Source: CAVTPU01 sp963736695
GTDB lineage: Bacteria > Actinomycetota > Actinomycetes > Mycobacteriales > Micromonosporaceae
Length of the DNA: 64,000 nt
Direction of reading: 5' to 3'
Assembly: GCA_963736695.1 (NCBI GenBank)
Contig: CAVTPU010000004.1
Location: 434,001 to 498,000 of the forward strand
Positions 55,196 to 63,850 of the stretch are shown here, in pieces. The notes under the pieces are model-generated. The model saw only the letters and a program-made list of their open reading frames with translations. It did no database searches and was not told the DNA's origin. Position numbers and translations under genes: made by a program. Every line of letters starts with the position of its first letter. The stretch's first letter is position 1.

Positions 55196-56746
55196 ATGCC
55201 ATCTGGCGTCGAAGGCGATGTCACGACAGTGGACGGGCGGACGCCCCGGCCGGTCGACGTCGACCGGATCCCGGATGGACTGCCCGCGCAGCGCCGGCCC
55301 GGCTATGACCTGACCCGATGGCGCGTGCTGGCGTGGTGGATGCACCGTCGGTCGTGGCAATTCCAGCTCATCGCACCGACGCAGATCCTCTTCTGGACCG
55401 TCATCGGGGTGGGGCTGTTCGGAGTCGACGACTTCGACGCCAACTTCGCCACCACGATCACCTGGCTCGTGTGGTTCGGCCTGGTGTTCGTCTTGATCGC
55501 GTTCACCGGCCGAGGCTGGTGCGCGGTCTGCCCGTTCGGCGGAATGGCCGAATGGATCCAACGCCGAAGACTGTGGCACGGGCGCACCCGGCACACTCCG
55601 CACGTGACGCGCGCGGCTCCGACATGGCTGTCGCGATACGGCTATGTGCCGACTGCGGCGATGTTCGGCGTCTTCACCTGGGTTGAGGAGTATTACGAGG
55701 TGGCCGACGGCGCCTCCCCGGCGCGCACGAGCTGGACGGTCATCGGGATCATCCTGCTCGCGCTGCTCACATTCGCGGCCTTCCAACGCCGGTCGTTCTG
55801 CCGCTATGTGTGCCCGATGGGAGGGCTGATCGGCGCGCTCGGAGCCGGGGCGCCGGTGTCGGGTTTCCGCGCGCGGGACCGGCAGGTGTGTCTGCGGTGC
55901 ACGACGAGAGACTGCCTGCGCGGCAACGACAATGCCTACGGATGCCCCTGGTTCAACTGGCCCGGTGGCACCGATTCACATATCAACTGCGGACTATGCG
56001 GAGAATGCTTCCGTGCCTGCCCGTCCAACAACGTGGGACTGTTCATCGATCGCCCGTTCGCCGGACTCACCCGGCCGCGGGACCGGCGCGCAGACGTGGC
56101 CTGGACCGTCGCGATCATCGGCGGCATCATGGCGAGCCAGCACCTGCGCACGACCGCCACATATGACCACGTCGACAGCTGGTTCAACGCCGCGATGGGG
56201 ATGCCCCACGGGCCCAACCCCCTGCTGTTCGCACTTCTCGCCGCCGCCTGCACGCTCATCCTGGTCTCCCCCGCGTGGCTGAGTCGCGCCGCGCTGTTTC
56301 ACCCACCGGCCGGCGGACTGTCCCCTCGCGACGGATCGTTCGTCTATCGGGTCACCCCGTTTCGGGTGTTCTTCCTCCCGTTGGCCTATGCCGCGATCCC
56401 CTTGCTGGCCGCGGACTTCATCGCCGTCGAACTGGTGGGCTTCCTGCGGGACTCGCCGAAGATGCTCGCGGCCGCCGGCCACCTCGCGGGCATGGCTCCA
56501 GACGGTCTCGCCGGCATGCGGTCGGCTCACCTGCTCGACGGGCCGGCCGTGATAGCGGTTCAGCTCACCGTCCTCGTCGTGGGAGCGATCGCTTCGACCG
56601 CCGTGGCGACGACGATCGCCGGCTCCGAGGTGGCACCGATGGTTCGGTCCGCGCTCGCCGTCCGAGTCGGCGCCGGTGCGCTCATGGCCACCGCCGGGGT
56701 CCTGGTCGTCGCCGTATATGTGCTGACACAAGGCGACGCGGGTTGA
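55196..56746 (+). CDS. Membrane polyferredoxin, NosR/NapH-type 4Fe-4S protein
   Basis: 516 aa with about nine membrane helices. On the cytoplasmic side lie GWCAVCPFGG and FCRYVCPMGG, the CxxxCP motifs of NosR/NapH/RdxA-like proteins. Then come CLRCTTRDCLRG, YGCPWF and CGLCGECFRACPSNN, enough cysteines for two 4Fe-4S clusters. The C-terminal third is membrane helices without heme motifs. It probably moves electrons across or along the membrane, from a quinol or ferredoxin. The nosZ, nap and nrf genes are absent from the window, so the acceptor is unknown. The next gene starts 2 bp later. Confidence 0.82.
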   Translation: MPSGVEGDVTTVDGRTPRPVDVDRIPDGLPAQRRPGYDLTRWRVLAWWMHRRSWQFQLIAPTQILFWTVIGVGLFGVDDFDANFATTITWLVWFGLVFVLIAFTGRGWCAVCPFGGMAEWIQRRRLWHGRTRHTPHVTRAAPTWLSRYGYVPTAAMFGVFTWVEEYYEVADGASPARTSWTVIGIILLALLTFAAFQRRSFCRYVCPMGGLIGALGAGAPVSGFRARDRQVCLRCTTRDCLRGNDNAYGCPWFNWPGGTDSHINCGLCGECFRACPSNNVGLFIDRPFAGLTRPRDRRADVAWTVAIIGGIMASQHLRTTATYDHVDSWFNAAMGMPHGPNPLLFALLAAACTLILVSPAWLSRAALFHPPAGGLSPRDGSFVYRVTPFRVFFLPLAYAAIPLLAADFIAVELVGFLRDSPKMLAAAGHLAGMAPDGLAGMRSAHLLDGPAVIAVQLTVLVVGAIASTAVATTIAGSEVAPMVRSALAVRVGAGALMATAGVLVVAVYVLTQGDAG

Positions 56747-56748
56747 CC

Positions 56749-57468
56749 ATGCGACCCCAGCCGGCGCCAGACCCCGACGACGCTCACCGCGACACGACAC
56801 CGCGACCGGCCCCGGCCGTGACCTGGCGAATGCCACCGAACCTATGGGTCATGGACAAAAAATCGGGCTGGTACGCACATGGTCAGGCGCAGCCACCGCA
56901 CGTGACGATCGCCACCGACCACTGTGTGGGGTGCGCGGCCTGCGCCGAAGTCTGTCGACCGCGCGCCTTGCGGCTGATGCCCGGAGCGTGGGCGGCGACG
57001 GTCGACAGCACCCGGTGCACCGCGTGCCGCAGATGCGCGACCGTGTGTCCCTTCGACGCCATCGCCGTCAGCGGCACACCACGCACGGGCCGCCAGAGCA
57101 TTCTCGACAAACTCGCAGCGGCGCTCGCGTCGAACGCTCCGCCGGACTGGTGGGTCCACACTGCGGACCACAACCCGGGTTCCCCGACCGCCGTCATCCC
57201 CGACCTGGCGATCGTCCACGACGAACAGAGAAAACGAACGTCGGTGCCGGCCGGCTCTTCAGATCGCCGTTCGCGCACCGCCACTCTCGTGGCGGAGATC
57301 GTCTCCGCGACACCCCGGGACTCCGACCTGCGACGCAACCATGAGCTGCATCGATCCCATGGAGTTGCCGCCTTCTGGACCCTGAATCCGCGCGACGGAA
57401 AGGTGACCGTCCACTGGTCGGACATCCCAGCGTGGTATGACCGCTTCGCCGACACCTCGTTTCGGTGA
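56749..57468 (+). CDS. Ferredoxin domain fused to a degenerate Uma2-type nuclease domain
   Basis: 239 aa. Residues 50-108 are a two-cluster bacterial ferredoxin: C59, C62, C65, C69 and C90, C93, C96, C100. Residues 112-225 resemble the Uma2/DUF820 PD-(D/E)xK nuclease fold: a helix (SILDKLAAALASNAPPDWWV), IPDLAIV with D152, LVAEIVS with E183, then DLRRNHELHRSHGVAAFWTL. In active Uma2 proteins the counterpart of N197 is the catalytic Lys and H201 is Tyr, so cleavage is unlikely. Coupled to the polyferredoxin gene, the protein is probably its soluble electron partner, with the Uma2 part reused for binding. I know no described protein with this architecture. Confidence 0.72.
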   Translation: MRPQPAPDPDDAHRDTTPRPAPAVTWRMPPNLWVMDKKSGWYAHGQAQPPHVTIATDHCVGCAACAEVCRPRALRLMPGAWAATVDSTRCTACRRCATVCPFDAIAVSGTPRTGRQSILDKLAAALASNAPPDWWVHTADHNPGSPTAVIPDLAIVHDEQRKRTSVPAGSSDRRSRTATLVAEIVSATPRDSDLRRNHELHRSHGVAAFWTLNPRDGKVTVHWSDIPAWYDRFADTSFR

Positions 57469-57639
57469 GGCGTCTCCTCACAGGACCGACGTGTGCTCGG
57501 CTCGGCCGACCCGGCTTCGGCGTGACAACGGTTGTGGCCGCCGACGTTCCCCACAGGTTCAACTGCTAATTTCTCCTCGCGTACGGCGAAGAACTTTTGC
57601 CACGCACAATGCGATGACCAATGAATTCGGAGACACGCG

Positions 57640-58077
57640 ATGAGAATGCTCTATTGGGCCGCCGCCGTTTACACCGCACTGGGCCTCGCCAGCGGCCTCT
57701 ATTATCGGGAACTGACCAAAGCGCACGACTTCACCGGCCGCACCGAACTCTCCACGGTGCACACCCACCTGTTGGCGCTCGGCACGCTCATGTTCCTGGT
57801 GTTCCTCGCGCTCGAACGCCTCCTGACGCTCACCGCCAGTCGTGGGCTCTTCGCTGGATTCTTCTGGACATACAACGCGGGCCTTCTCATCACCGTCACG
57901 GCGATGACGATCATCGGAACCCGCACCGTGCTCGGCGAGGGCGAGAGCAAGGCCCTCAGCGGCATCGCCGGCCTCGGACACATCGCGTTGACGGCCGCGT
58001 TCGTCCTGTTCTTCATCGTGCTCGGCGAGCGCATCTCGCCCTCCGCCGATGAGTCGTCCGCACCGACGGAGGGCTGA
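57640..58077 (+). CDS. Four-helix membrane protein, DUF2871-like
   Basis: 145 aa with four membrane helices (YWAAAVYTALGLASGLYY, HLLALGTLMFLVFLALERLL, FFWTYNAGLLITVTAMTII, GHIALTAAFVLFFIVLGERI). The pattern HTHLLALGT and GHIALT carries conserved His residues in helices, a layout that could hold heme or a quinone. It matches DUF2871. The ATG at 57640 lies after 171 bp with no gene. The neighbouring redox genes suggest an electron-transfer link; this is inference. Confidence 0.75.
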   Translation: MRMLYWAAAVYTALGLASGLYYRELTKAHDFTGRTELSTVHTHLLALGTLMFLVFLALERLLTLTASRGLFAGFFWTYNAGLLITVTAMTIIGTRTVLGEGESKALSGIAGLGHIALTAAFVLFFIVLGERISPSADESSAPTEG

Positions 58078-58213
58078 GTGGGGCACGTCCGGGTGAGAGC
58101 TACACCAGTCGATTTTCGGGCCATCCGGGATCTGGTCAACGTGAGCCGGACGGCTTAGCCTTCTCGCACGGATGAGACGCCATGGGCGTCGCCGGCTGTG
58201 GAGGGAGACGGCG

Positions 58214-59095
58214 ATGGTCGCCGATGACGACGAGCAACGCCCAACGCCGCAGCCTGGTCCGCCCGAAATCGAATGGTTTGAAGGGGTCCGGTGGGGCAGA
58301 CGCGCCGAAGGTCCACCACCAACCGGCGCCGATCCGACGCGGTCTCCGCGCGGGGAGGCCGTCTTGGCGGCCACGGTCGGGCACGGACCGCGGCGGCGGA
58401 TCTGGCGCCGCGTGGTGGCGGTCGCGGCAGCGATGACCGTCATCGCTGGTGGTTCGCTGGCATATGCCCTGACACCTGCCGAAGACTGGGACGCCTCAGG
58501 GCCGACTCCGCCCGCCCACACTGCGCCCGTCGACCCGACGGAGTCCGACCCGACCGGCCCGACCACGGCACGTCCGTCACCCACGATCGCAGCCTCGGCG
58601 AGCCCGACACCGGCGGCGACGCCGACCCCACGCGCGACTCCGACCGTGAAGCGCACGTCGACGCCGCGTTTGTCGTCGCCGTCGGCGTACGCGAGCCCGG
58701 TCGTCTTCCGCGCGGAGGCTGAGAACTCGACGAATGTCCTCACCGGTTCGGCGTCGGTGGTCGAGGCCCTGGGTGCGTCGAACGGCAGGGTGGTCGCCAA
58801 CGTCGGCGCGACCGTGGCAGGCAAATCGCCCGGGGTGCTTCAGATCACCAATGTCACGGTGCCGAGGCAGGGCACATATCGCTTCAGTTTCGCCTATTCG
58901 ACCCTCTACTACCGGAGCGTCCGCGTTCAGATTGGAACCGCGGGGGCTGCGTTCGGTCTGCTGCCGACGTCGAAGTGCTGCCCAATGACTGAGGTGACCG
59001 TCGAGCTGAACCCTGGCGTGACGTCAATCGTCTTCCACGACGCATCGGGGGCCGGGCTGGCCGTCGACTATGTCGTGTTGAGCTCCGTCGGCTGA
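58214..59095 (+). CDS. Membrane-anchored protein with carbohydrate-binding (CBM6/35-like) domain
   Basis: 293 aa from ATG 58214 with GGAGGGAGACGGCG upstream. A cytoplasmic N-terminus of about 65 residues is followed by one helix (VVAVAAAMTVIAGGSLAYAL), a long Ser/Thr/Pro linker, and a C-terminal beta-sandwich (FRAEAENSTNVLTGSASVVE, TVPRQGTYRFSFAYSTLYYR, LAVDYVVLSSVG) of the CBM6/CBM35 type. It is probably displayed at the surface to bind glycans. Stop lies inside a convergent terminator. Confidence 0.78.
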   Translation: MVADDDEQRPTPQPGPPEIEWFEGVRWGRRAEGPPPTGADPTRSPRGEAVLAATVGHGPRRRIWRRVVAVAAAMTVIAGGSLAYALTPAEDWDASGPTPPAHTAPVDPTESDPTGPTTARPSPTIAASASPTPAATPTPRATPTVKRTSTPRLSSPSAYASPVVFRAEAENSTNVLTGSASVVEALGASNGRVVANVGATVAGKSPGVLQITNVTVPRQGTYRFSFAYSTLYYRSVRVQIGTAGAAFGLLPTSKCCPMTEVTVELNPGVTSIVFHDASGAGLAVDYVVLSSVG

Positions 59096-59121
59096 GGCAC
59101 GTGAGCCATCGGGCTCAGCCG
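59089..59121. terminator. Bidirectional terminator between convergent genes
   Basis: An 8-bp inverted repeat CGGCTGAG/CTCAGCCG (59089-59096 and 59114-59121) that covers the stop codon of the CBM protein and ends at the stop codon of the FAD oxidoreductase. It can stop both transcripts. Confidence 0.55.
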
Positions 59122-60549
59122 TCAGGAGTCGAAACCCAGACCGAACCGATCCAGCGTTCGCAGCCACAGGTTGCGTCGCCCGGCGTCGCGATCGGCCTTG
59201 GCGACGGACCTGGTTGTCAGCTCGATCACCGCAGTGCGCAACGGCTCCGGCGGAAACGGCATCGGCCTGGACTTCACCATCGCCAGTTCGGTGCGCTCCG
59301 TCGGCTCGCCGCTCGTCAGGTCGAGCATCACCTGAGCACCGAAGCGGGTGGCGCCCACGCCCAACCCGGTGTAACCGACGGCATAGGCCAACCGTCCATC
59401 GTGGTCGGTTCCGAAGAACGCGCTGAACCGGCTGCAGGTGTCGATGACCCCGCCCCACTGGTGGGTGAAACGCAGCCCTCGCAGGGTGGGGAACGTGTCG
59501 AAGAAGTGGGCGGCCAGCACCCGGAACGTCCGCATCCGCTGGTCGCGCTCGGGAGTGATCCGTCCACCGGGGTAGTAGACGGCGTCATATCCGCCCCACA
59601 GAATCCGGTTGTCGGCGGTCAGTCGGTAGTAGTGGAAGAGGTTCGCCGCGTCACCCACGCCCTGACGGCCTCTCCACCCGATGCTGGCGAGCTGCTCGGC
59701 CGTGAGCGGCTCCGTCATCAACGCGTAGTCGTAGACGGGCACCACCCGGTGACGCGTGCGGCGGCTCAGGTGCGAATAGGCCCCGGTGCCGAGCGCGACC
59801 CGCCGGGCGTCGACCGTCCCATGTGGTGTCACCAGACGCAGCGGACCCGACCGTCCACGCCCCACATCCTCCACACCCGACACCGGAGTGTGCTCATATA
59901 CCCGTACGCCCAATCTTTGGCACGCTGATCGCAGGCCCCACGCGAGGCGCGCGGGGTCGACAATGGCGGTGCCGGTCCGGTCGAGCAGCGCCCCACGATA
60001 GCGGGGCGAGTCGACGAGCGCCCGGGTCGCGTCCTCGTCCAGCAACTCGCGCGTCTGACCCAACTCCGCCGCCAACCGGTGCTCATCGGCGAGCGCCGTC
60101 GTCTGCCAATCGGCGAGCGACACGGTGAGTTCGCCGGTGCGCTCGAAGGCGCAGTCGATGTCGTGTGTCGCGATCGTCTGCTCGATCTCGTCGAGGTTGG
60201 CGTGGCCCAACCTCTCCAACGTGGTGATCTCGTCGGGGAAGCGTGTGTGTCCGTTGACCAATCCGTGGGTGAGGCTGGCCGAGCAGAATCCGCCGTTTCG
60301 GCCGGACGCGGCCCAGCCCACGGTGCGTGCCTCGAGGAGGACGACGTCGCGGGACGGATCGCGTTCCTTGGCCAGCAACGCGGTCCACAGTCCGCTGTAT
60401 CCGCCGCCGACGATCGCGAGGTCGGCGCTCGTGGCTCCGGTCAGCGGATCGGTCGGCTCCGGACGTGCGTCTTGTTCGAGCCAGAAGACCGCGGGCCGCG
60501 TGTCGGTCAACGCACGGCTGATGTCTGGATCTTGATGTGAGGTGGCCAT
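59122..60549 (-). CDS. FAD-dependent oxidoreductase, DAO family
   Basis: 475 aa. The N-terminal dinucleotide motif is LAIVGGGYSGLWTALLAKER, followed by VVLLEARTVGWAASGRNGGF, the FAD-binding GR-x-GG loop of the DAO group. The C-terminus has AYAVGYTGLGVGATRFGAQV, the second FAD contact. It resembles gamma-glutamylputrescine oxidase (PuuB) and related amine oxidases. The substrate is an amine or amino acid that cannot be named from sequence. No transporter or aminotransferase lies beside it. The 119 bp upstream hold no gene. Confidence 0.86.
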   Translation of the reverse strand: MATSHQDPDISRALTDTRPAVFWLEQDARPEPTDPLTGATSADLAIVGGGYSGLWTALLAKERDPSRDVVLLEARTVGWAASGRNGGFCSASLTHGLVNGHTRFPDEITTLERLGHANLDEIEQTIATHDIDCAFERTGELTVSLADWQTTALADEHRLAAELGQTRELLDEDATRALVDSPRYRGALLDRTGTAIVDPARLAWGLRSACQRLGVRVYEHTPVSGVEDVGRGRSGPLRLVTPHGTVDARRVALGTGAYSHLSRRTRHRVVPVYDYALMTEPLTAEQLASIGWRGRQGVGDAANLFHYYRLTADNRILWGGYDAVYYPGGRITPERDQRMRTFRVLAAHFFDTFPTLRGLRFTHQWGGVIDTCSRFSAFFGTDHDGRLAYAVGYTGLGVGATRFGAQVMLDLTSGEPTERTELAMVKSRPMPFPPEPLRTAVIELTTRSVAKADRDAGRRNLWLRTLDRFGLGFDS

Positions 60550-60668
60550 CGCAGCATCACACTACAGCGGGACCGTCGCGTGGTCTTCTCAGAATTTTCG
60601 TTGCCCCACAGCAATTTCGTCACACAGAGGCATTGTCGTTACTTCAGGTGCGCAATCTCGCAATCGGG

Positions 60669-61631
60669 TCACGACCGCCACGAGCCGAACACCCGCACCC
60701 GACGGTTGGCGTCAACCAGCCGGGCTGGCGCGCCGATCTCACGCAGCCATCGCGGTGCCCGGGCGCCGCGCACGAGCGTCGCTGTGCTCACCGTGTTCGC
60801 GGTGACGCAGTCGCGGGCCGCGACGCTGGCAGTGCGCCAGATCGGAGCACACGGCATCCCCAGTCGCGGGTCGATGATGTGATGCATGCCCGCGCCCCAG
60901 CGGCGACTGACCGTGCTGGAGGTCGCCAAGGCCGCACCGGCCGGCAGGCGCACCACGGCACCTGGGTCGCCTGGTCGGTCCCGCACCAACACCCGCCAGC
61001 CGTGCGCGGGGCTCGGGCCGGCGGTGGCGATGTCACCGCCGAGGCTGACGAGAACGCCGACCCGACACTGGTCCGCGACGAGACTGGCGCACCGATCCGC
61101 CGCCCACGCCTTCGCCGTGGATCCAAGATCCAATTGTACGCCCGCGGGCACGCTCAGTAGATCACCGTCGAGTCGCACCATCCGCCACTCGGGAGTGGGC
61201 ACGATCGTCAGACTCATCGCCGCTGACCCCCGGTGGGGGTTCGGCCCGCCGAGAGGCGCGGGCCGAACCCCCACCGGGCCTGGCAGCTGTGCGAAGTCCC
61301 GGTCATAGCCAAGCTCACTCAGCCGGGCGCCGACGGTGGGATCGACGTCGCCCTCGGTCCACGATGCCGCGTGAAGCGCGGCGCCCACCAACGCGGCAAG
61401 GCGACTGCTCACTCGCACGGGCCGGCCAGCGGCGGGATAGACCACCGTGTGAAGTTCGGTGTCGGAACGAAACCGGCTGCACGCCTGCTCCACCGCCGCC
61501 AACTCCGCAACCACGACGGCTCGCGCCGCCTCGAGGCGATCTGGGTCGGTCACCACGATGCGCGCGGTCGTCGACCACAACGGCCATTGGGAGACCCCGG
61601 ACGTGACGGGAAGCGTCTCGACAATCGGCAC
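60669..61631 (-). CDS. apbE: FAD:protein FMN transferase, ApbE family
   Basis: 320 aa from a GTG one base after the stop of the upstream gene. It has ACSRFRSDTELHTV, VQLDLGSTAKAWAADRCASL, VSLGGDIATAGPSPAHGW and HHIIDPRLGMPCA, the flavin- and Mg-binding motifs of ApbE. ApbE attaches FMN covalently to Thr in electron-transfer proteins (Rnf, Nqr, NosR types). A Pro/Gly/Arg insertion (about residues 118-134) is encoded by a perfect 20-bp hairpin. No FMN-acceptor motif is evident in the upstream gene; the polyferredoxin at 55 kb is a possible functional partner. Confidence 0.86.
   Translation of the reverse strand: MPIVETLPVTSGVSQWPLWSTTARIVVTDPDRLEAARAVVVAELAAVEQACSRFRSDTELHTVVYPAAGRPVRVSSRLAALVGAALHAASWTEGDVDPTVGARLSELGYDRDFAQLPGPVGVRPAPLGGPNPHRGSAAMSLTIVPTPEWRMVRLDGDLLSVPAGVQLDLGSTAKAWAADRCASLVADQCRVGVLVSLGGDIATAGPSPAHGWRVLVRDRPGDPGAVVRLPAGAALATSSTVSRRWGAGMHHIIDPRLGMPCAPIWRTASVAARDCVTANTVSTATLVRGARAPRWLREIGAPARLVDANRRVRVFGSWRS
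61229..61278. repeat. Palindromic element inserted in frame in apbE
   Basis: Perfect 20-bp arms at 61229-61248 and 61259-61278, beginning CCCGGTGGGGGTTCGGCC, with a 10-base loop. The 50 bases keep the reading frame and code for a Pro/Gly/Arg-rich loop not found in ordinary ApbE proteins. This is the form of a REP-like or MITE-like palindrome that landed in a gene without breaking it. Confidence 0.72.
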
Positions 61632-61632
61632 G

Positions 61633-62310
61633 TCATGACCCGCCCGACGACGCGTGCGGGCCGCCGCCCACACCGCCAGACATGTCGGGCCATTGCCCGT
61701 TCGTACCCTGCCCTGGCGGTGCGGGTTGTTGGCCGCCGAGTCCTTGTGTCCCACTGGACTGACCGGATTGCTGATCCCCGCTGTTGGATGGCCGCCCCGA
61801 GCCGCCGTTGGCACGCTGTCGCGGCGAGTCGCCGTCTTGGGCGTTCCCGCCCGACTCGTCATCCTCGTCGTCGGGGCTCCACATCTGGTGGGAGCCACCG
61901 CTCGCCGGTTGACGATCGTCGTGCGTCGAGGCGAGGGCGAGTCCGGAGATTCCCAACGAGACGACTGCGCTGACGGCGGCGACGCCGACGGCGATCGTGG
62001 TGAGCCTGCGACGCTTCGCCTCTGGGTCGGCGCTGGCGACTCGGCCTGCCGGCGCGGGGTCCACGTTGACGGGCAGAGCGGCCGGCGCGGGTCCGGGAAG
62101 TGGGAGTCCCGACGGATAACCGGAGGTCACGCTCCCAGAAGCAGCGGCGGCTGGGCCGACCGTGCTCGCGGCCATCGGGGCTGCCGGATTCGCGATCGGC
62201 GTGCCTGGCATGACATCGGCTTGAGCCGGATCGGGCTGGTGCGGCGACTGTGACTGCGGAGTTCCTGACTGCGGAGTCGGCTGGGAAGGTCCCGCGATGT
62301 TGTCTGTCAT
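61633..62310 (-). CDS. Single-pass membrane protein with disordered flanks, coupled to apbE
   Basis: 225 aa from ATG 62310. A Pro/Gln/Ala-rich cytoplasmic part of about 115 residues leads into one helix (TIAVGVAAVSAVVSLGISGL). An extracytoplasmic tail of Asp, Gly, Gln and Ser follows, with no fold. Similar small proteins lie directly before apbE in Streptomyces and relatives. It may anchor or present ApbE or its target. The stop and the apbE GTG are one base apart. A 13-bp tandem repeat is found about 50 bp upstream of its start. Confidence 0.7.
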   Translation of the reverse strand: MTDNIAGPSQPTPQSGTPQSQSPHQPDPAQADVMPGTPIANPAAPMAASTVGPAAAASGSVTSGYPSGLPLPGPAPAALPVNVDPAPAGRVASADPEAKRRRLTTIAVGVAAVSAVVSLGISGLALASTHDDRQPASGGSHQMWSPDDEDDESGGNAQDGDSPRQRANGGSGRPSNSGDQQSGQSSGTQGLGGQQPAPPGQGTNGQWPDMSGGVGGGPHASSGGS

Positions 62311-62362
62311 GGCGGCAACGATGCCTCGGCTGCCTGAAACCACCATGGGTCGCGGCTGTGGA

Positions 62363-62396
62363 TTTCCTGAATGGGTTTCCTGAATGGGTTTCCTGA
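62363..62396. repeat. 13-bp tandem repeat upstream of the apbE operon
   Basis: TTTCCTGAATGGG at 62363-62375 and 62376-62388, then TTTCCTGA at 62389-62396, two and a half copies. It lies 53-86 bp before the start codon at 62310, in the promoter region, so it could be an operator with adjustable copy number. Confidence 0.6.
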
Positions 62397-62516
62397 GCGC
62401 GCGTTGATCGGCGCGAACGGAACAGATGCCGACGGTCGGGTACGGACCGGTGCGAAAGGCCGGTTCGCGCGATACCATCCCTAGCGTCGATGCGCGTCGA
62501 TTGCTTGGGGGTTGTC

Positions 62517-63143
62517 GTGAGCCGAACCCGAATCGCCATCATGGCGTTGATCACCACCATCGGCGTCGCTGGCCTCACCGGCTGCGACAGTCGGCGTGAG
62601 CCACCCACCGCGCCACCGACCCCTGCCCCGGCCGGACCCGAGGCCGACGGGCTCAAGGTCGGCGACTGCGTCGCGCCGAAGAACAACAACGCTGTTGGCT
62701 ATCGCGAGGTGTGGTGTTCCGACCCGGCCGCGCTCGCGAAGATCGAAGAGGTGGCCGACACGGGGCGAGCCGGACTGTTGGCCACTGCGGCGTGCCCCGC
62801 CAACACAGATATCGTGCTCAACACATTTGACTTCGCCCAACCGCTGACCGGGTCCAACCAAGGCACCGCCTGCGCGCGGAATCTGAAACCACCGCACCCG
62901 GGTGATCCGGGCAACGGCGGCGGAGAAATCGGCGACGGCGACTGCGTCTATCTCGCCGGCACGCTTGTGCAAGAGACCGAGTGCGGTGGCAGCAAGACCC
63001 AAGAGACATACAAGATCTATCGAATGTCAGCGAGTCTTCTCGCGGAGAAGTGCGACAAAGCATCCGACCTGAGCTTCACCATGTCGAGCGCGGGTGGAGC
63101 CCTCGGCGGCCTCGCCGTCTGCGCCCGCAGGGTCACCGGCTGA
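62517..63143 (+). CDS. Putative lipoprotein
   Basis: 208 aa from the GTG at 62517. The signal peptide ends in the lipobox LTGC (ALITTIGVAGLTGCDSRRE), so the mature protein is a lipid-anchored surface protein. After a Pro-rich linker it has two similar halves, each opening with VGDCV or GDGDCVY and containing paired Cys (VWCSDP, TAACPAN; ECGGSK, KCDK), probably disulfide-bonded. Half repeats of this DUF-like LppU/SCO3897 kind are common in Actinobacteria. Divergent from the apbE operon. Confidence 0.78.
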   Translation: MSRTRIAIMALITTIGVAGLTGCDSRREPPTAPPTPAPAGPEADGLKVGDCVAPKNNNAVGYREVWCSDPAALAKIEEVADTGRAGLLATAACPANTDIVLNTFDFAQPLTGSNQGTACARNLKPPHPGDPGNGGGEIGDGDCVYLAGTLVQETECGGSKTQETYKIYRMSASLLAEKCDKASDLSFTMSSAGGALGGLAVCARRVTG

Positions 63144-63208
63144 CGCCGGACGCGCAGTGTCCCGAGCGAGACCTAGCCGGGGGCTGAGATCGCGGGAGGA
63201 CACAAACA

Positions 63209-63469
63209 GTGTCACGCCGTCGGAACCCGCAGAGTGGGCCACGTGGCGCCACCGTCCGTCGACGAATAGAAACGTCGTTCGTCACCGACATTGGAGTCGC
63301 TCATAGCGACAACCCGCGCTTCGGCGCTGGAGACATGATCGACTCGTCCAGGAACGGCCGGCACCGCCACCTCACCGCTGGCCGACACCGCACGAGCCTG
63401 GCTACGCCGGCCGACGCATCGTTCGGGGCGAGCACTGTCCCGACCGTTGTTGTCACCACACCCACCTGA
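63209..63469 (+). CDS. Small hypothetical protein, first of a two-gene set
   Basis: 86 aa from a GTG with GGGAGGACACAAACA upstream. The product is basic, with no membrane helix and no domain I recognise. The stop is 14 bp before the next start, which has its own GGAAGG, so the two are probably one operon. G+C at third positions is lower than in the backbone genes, suggesting recently acquired DNA. Confidence 0.5.
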   Translation: MSRRRNPQSGPRGATVRRRIETSFVTDIGVAHSDNPRFGAGDMIDSSRNGRHRHLTAGRHRTSLATPADASFGASTVPTVVVTTPT

Positions 63470-63483
63470 GTCCGGAAGGCGCG

Positions 63484-63850
63484 ATGACGTCGCGCCGATC
63501 GACGCGCACGTCCCAGAATCTCGTCGACATAGCCCTCGAAAATCGACGATTGCGTATCAACCTCCGCCGAGTCAAAGATCGTGCGAATTTTTACATGGCA
63601 GGCACGTTCGCTATCTCACACGCGACATCGCCAAAGATCGTGGAACAGTCAGGCTGGTGCCCCGACTGCCGCGACACAGGCGGCCCATACAAAACTGCTG
63701 CTGGAGAAAGCACGGAACCAGGCGGCGAGTGCCGCGTGTGCGGAGGTCCAGCGCCAACCGATAAATCTCGGCCACCGCGGCCGATATACTCCGCGATGTG
63801 CACGCCCAACCTCAGCATCTCCTGCGCAAATATTCTATTGACGAAGATAA
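63484..63850 (+). CDS. Zinc-ribbon-like hypothetical protein, 3' end unclear
   Basis: ATG 63484 with GGAAGG 4 bases upstream. It begins with a helical basic part (NLVDIALENRRLRINLRRVK) followed by WCPDCRDTGG and CRVCGGPAPTD, two CxxC pairs of a zinc ribbon. The frame has no stop up to the end of the window. After about 63840 its codon use worsens while another frame, from ATG 63851, becomes typical, so I place the probable end near 63850 and suspect a small indel. Function unknown. Confidence 0.5.
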
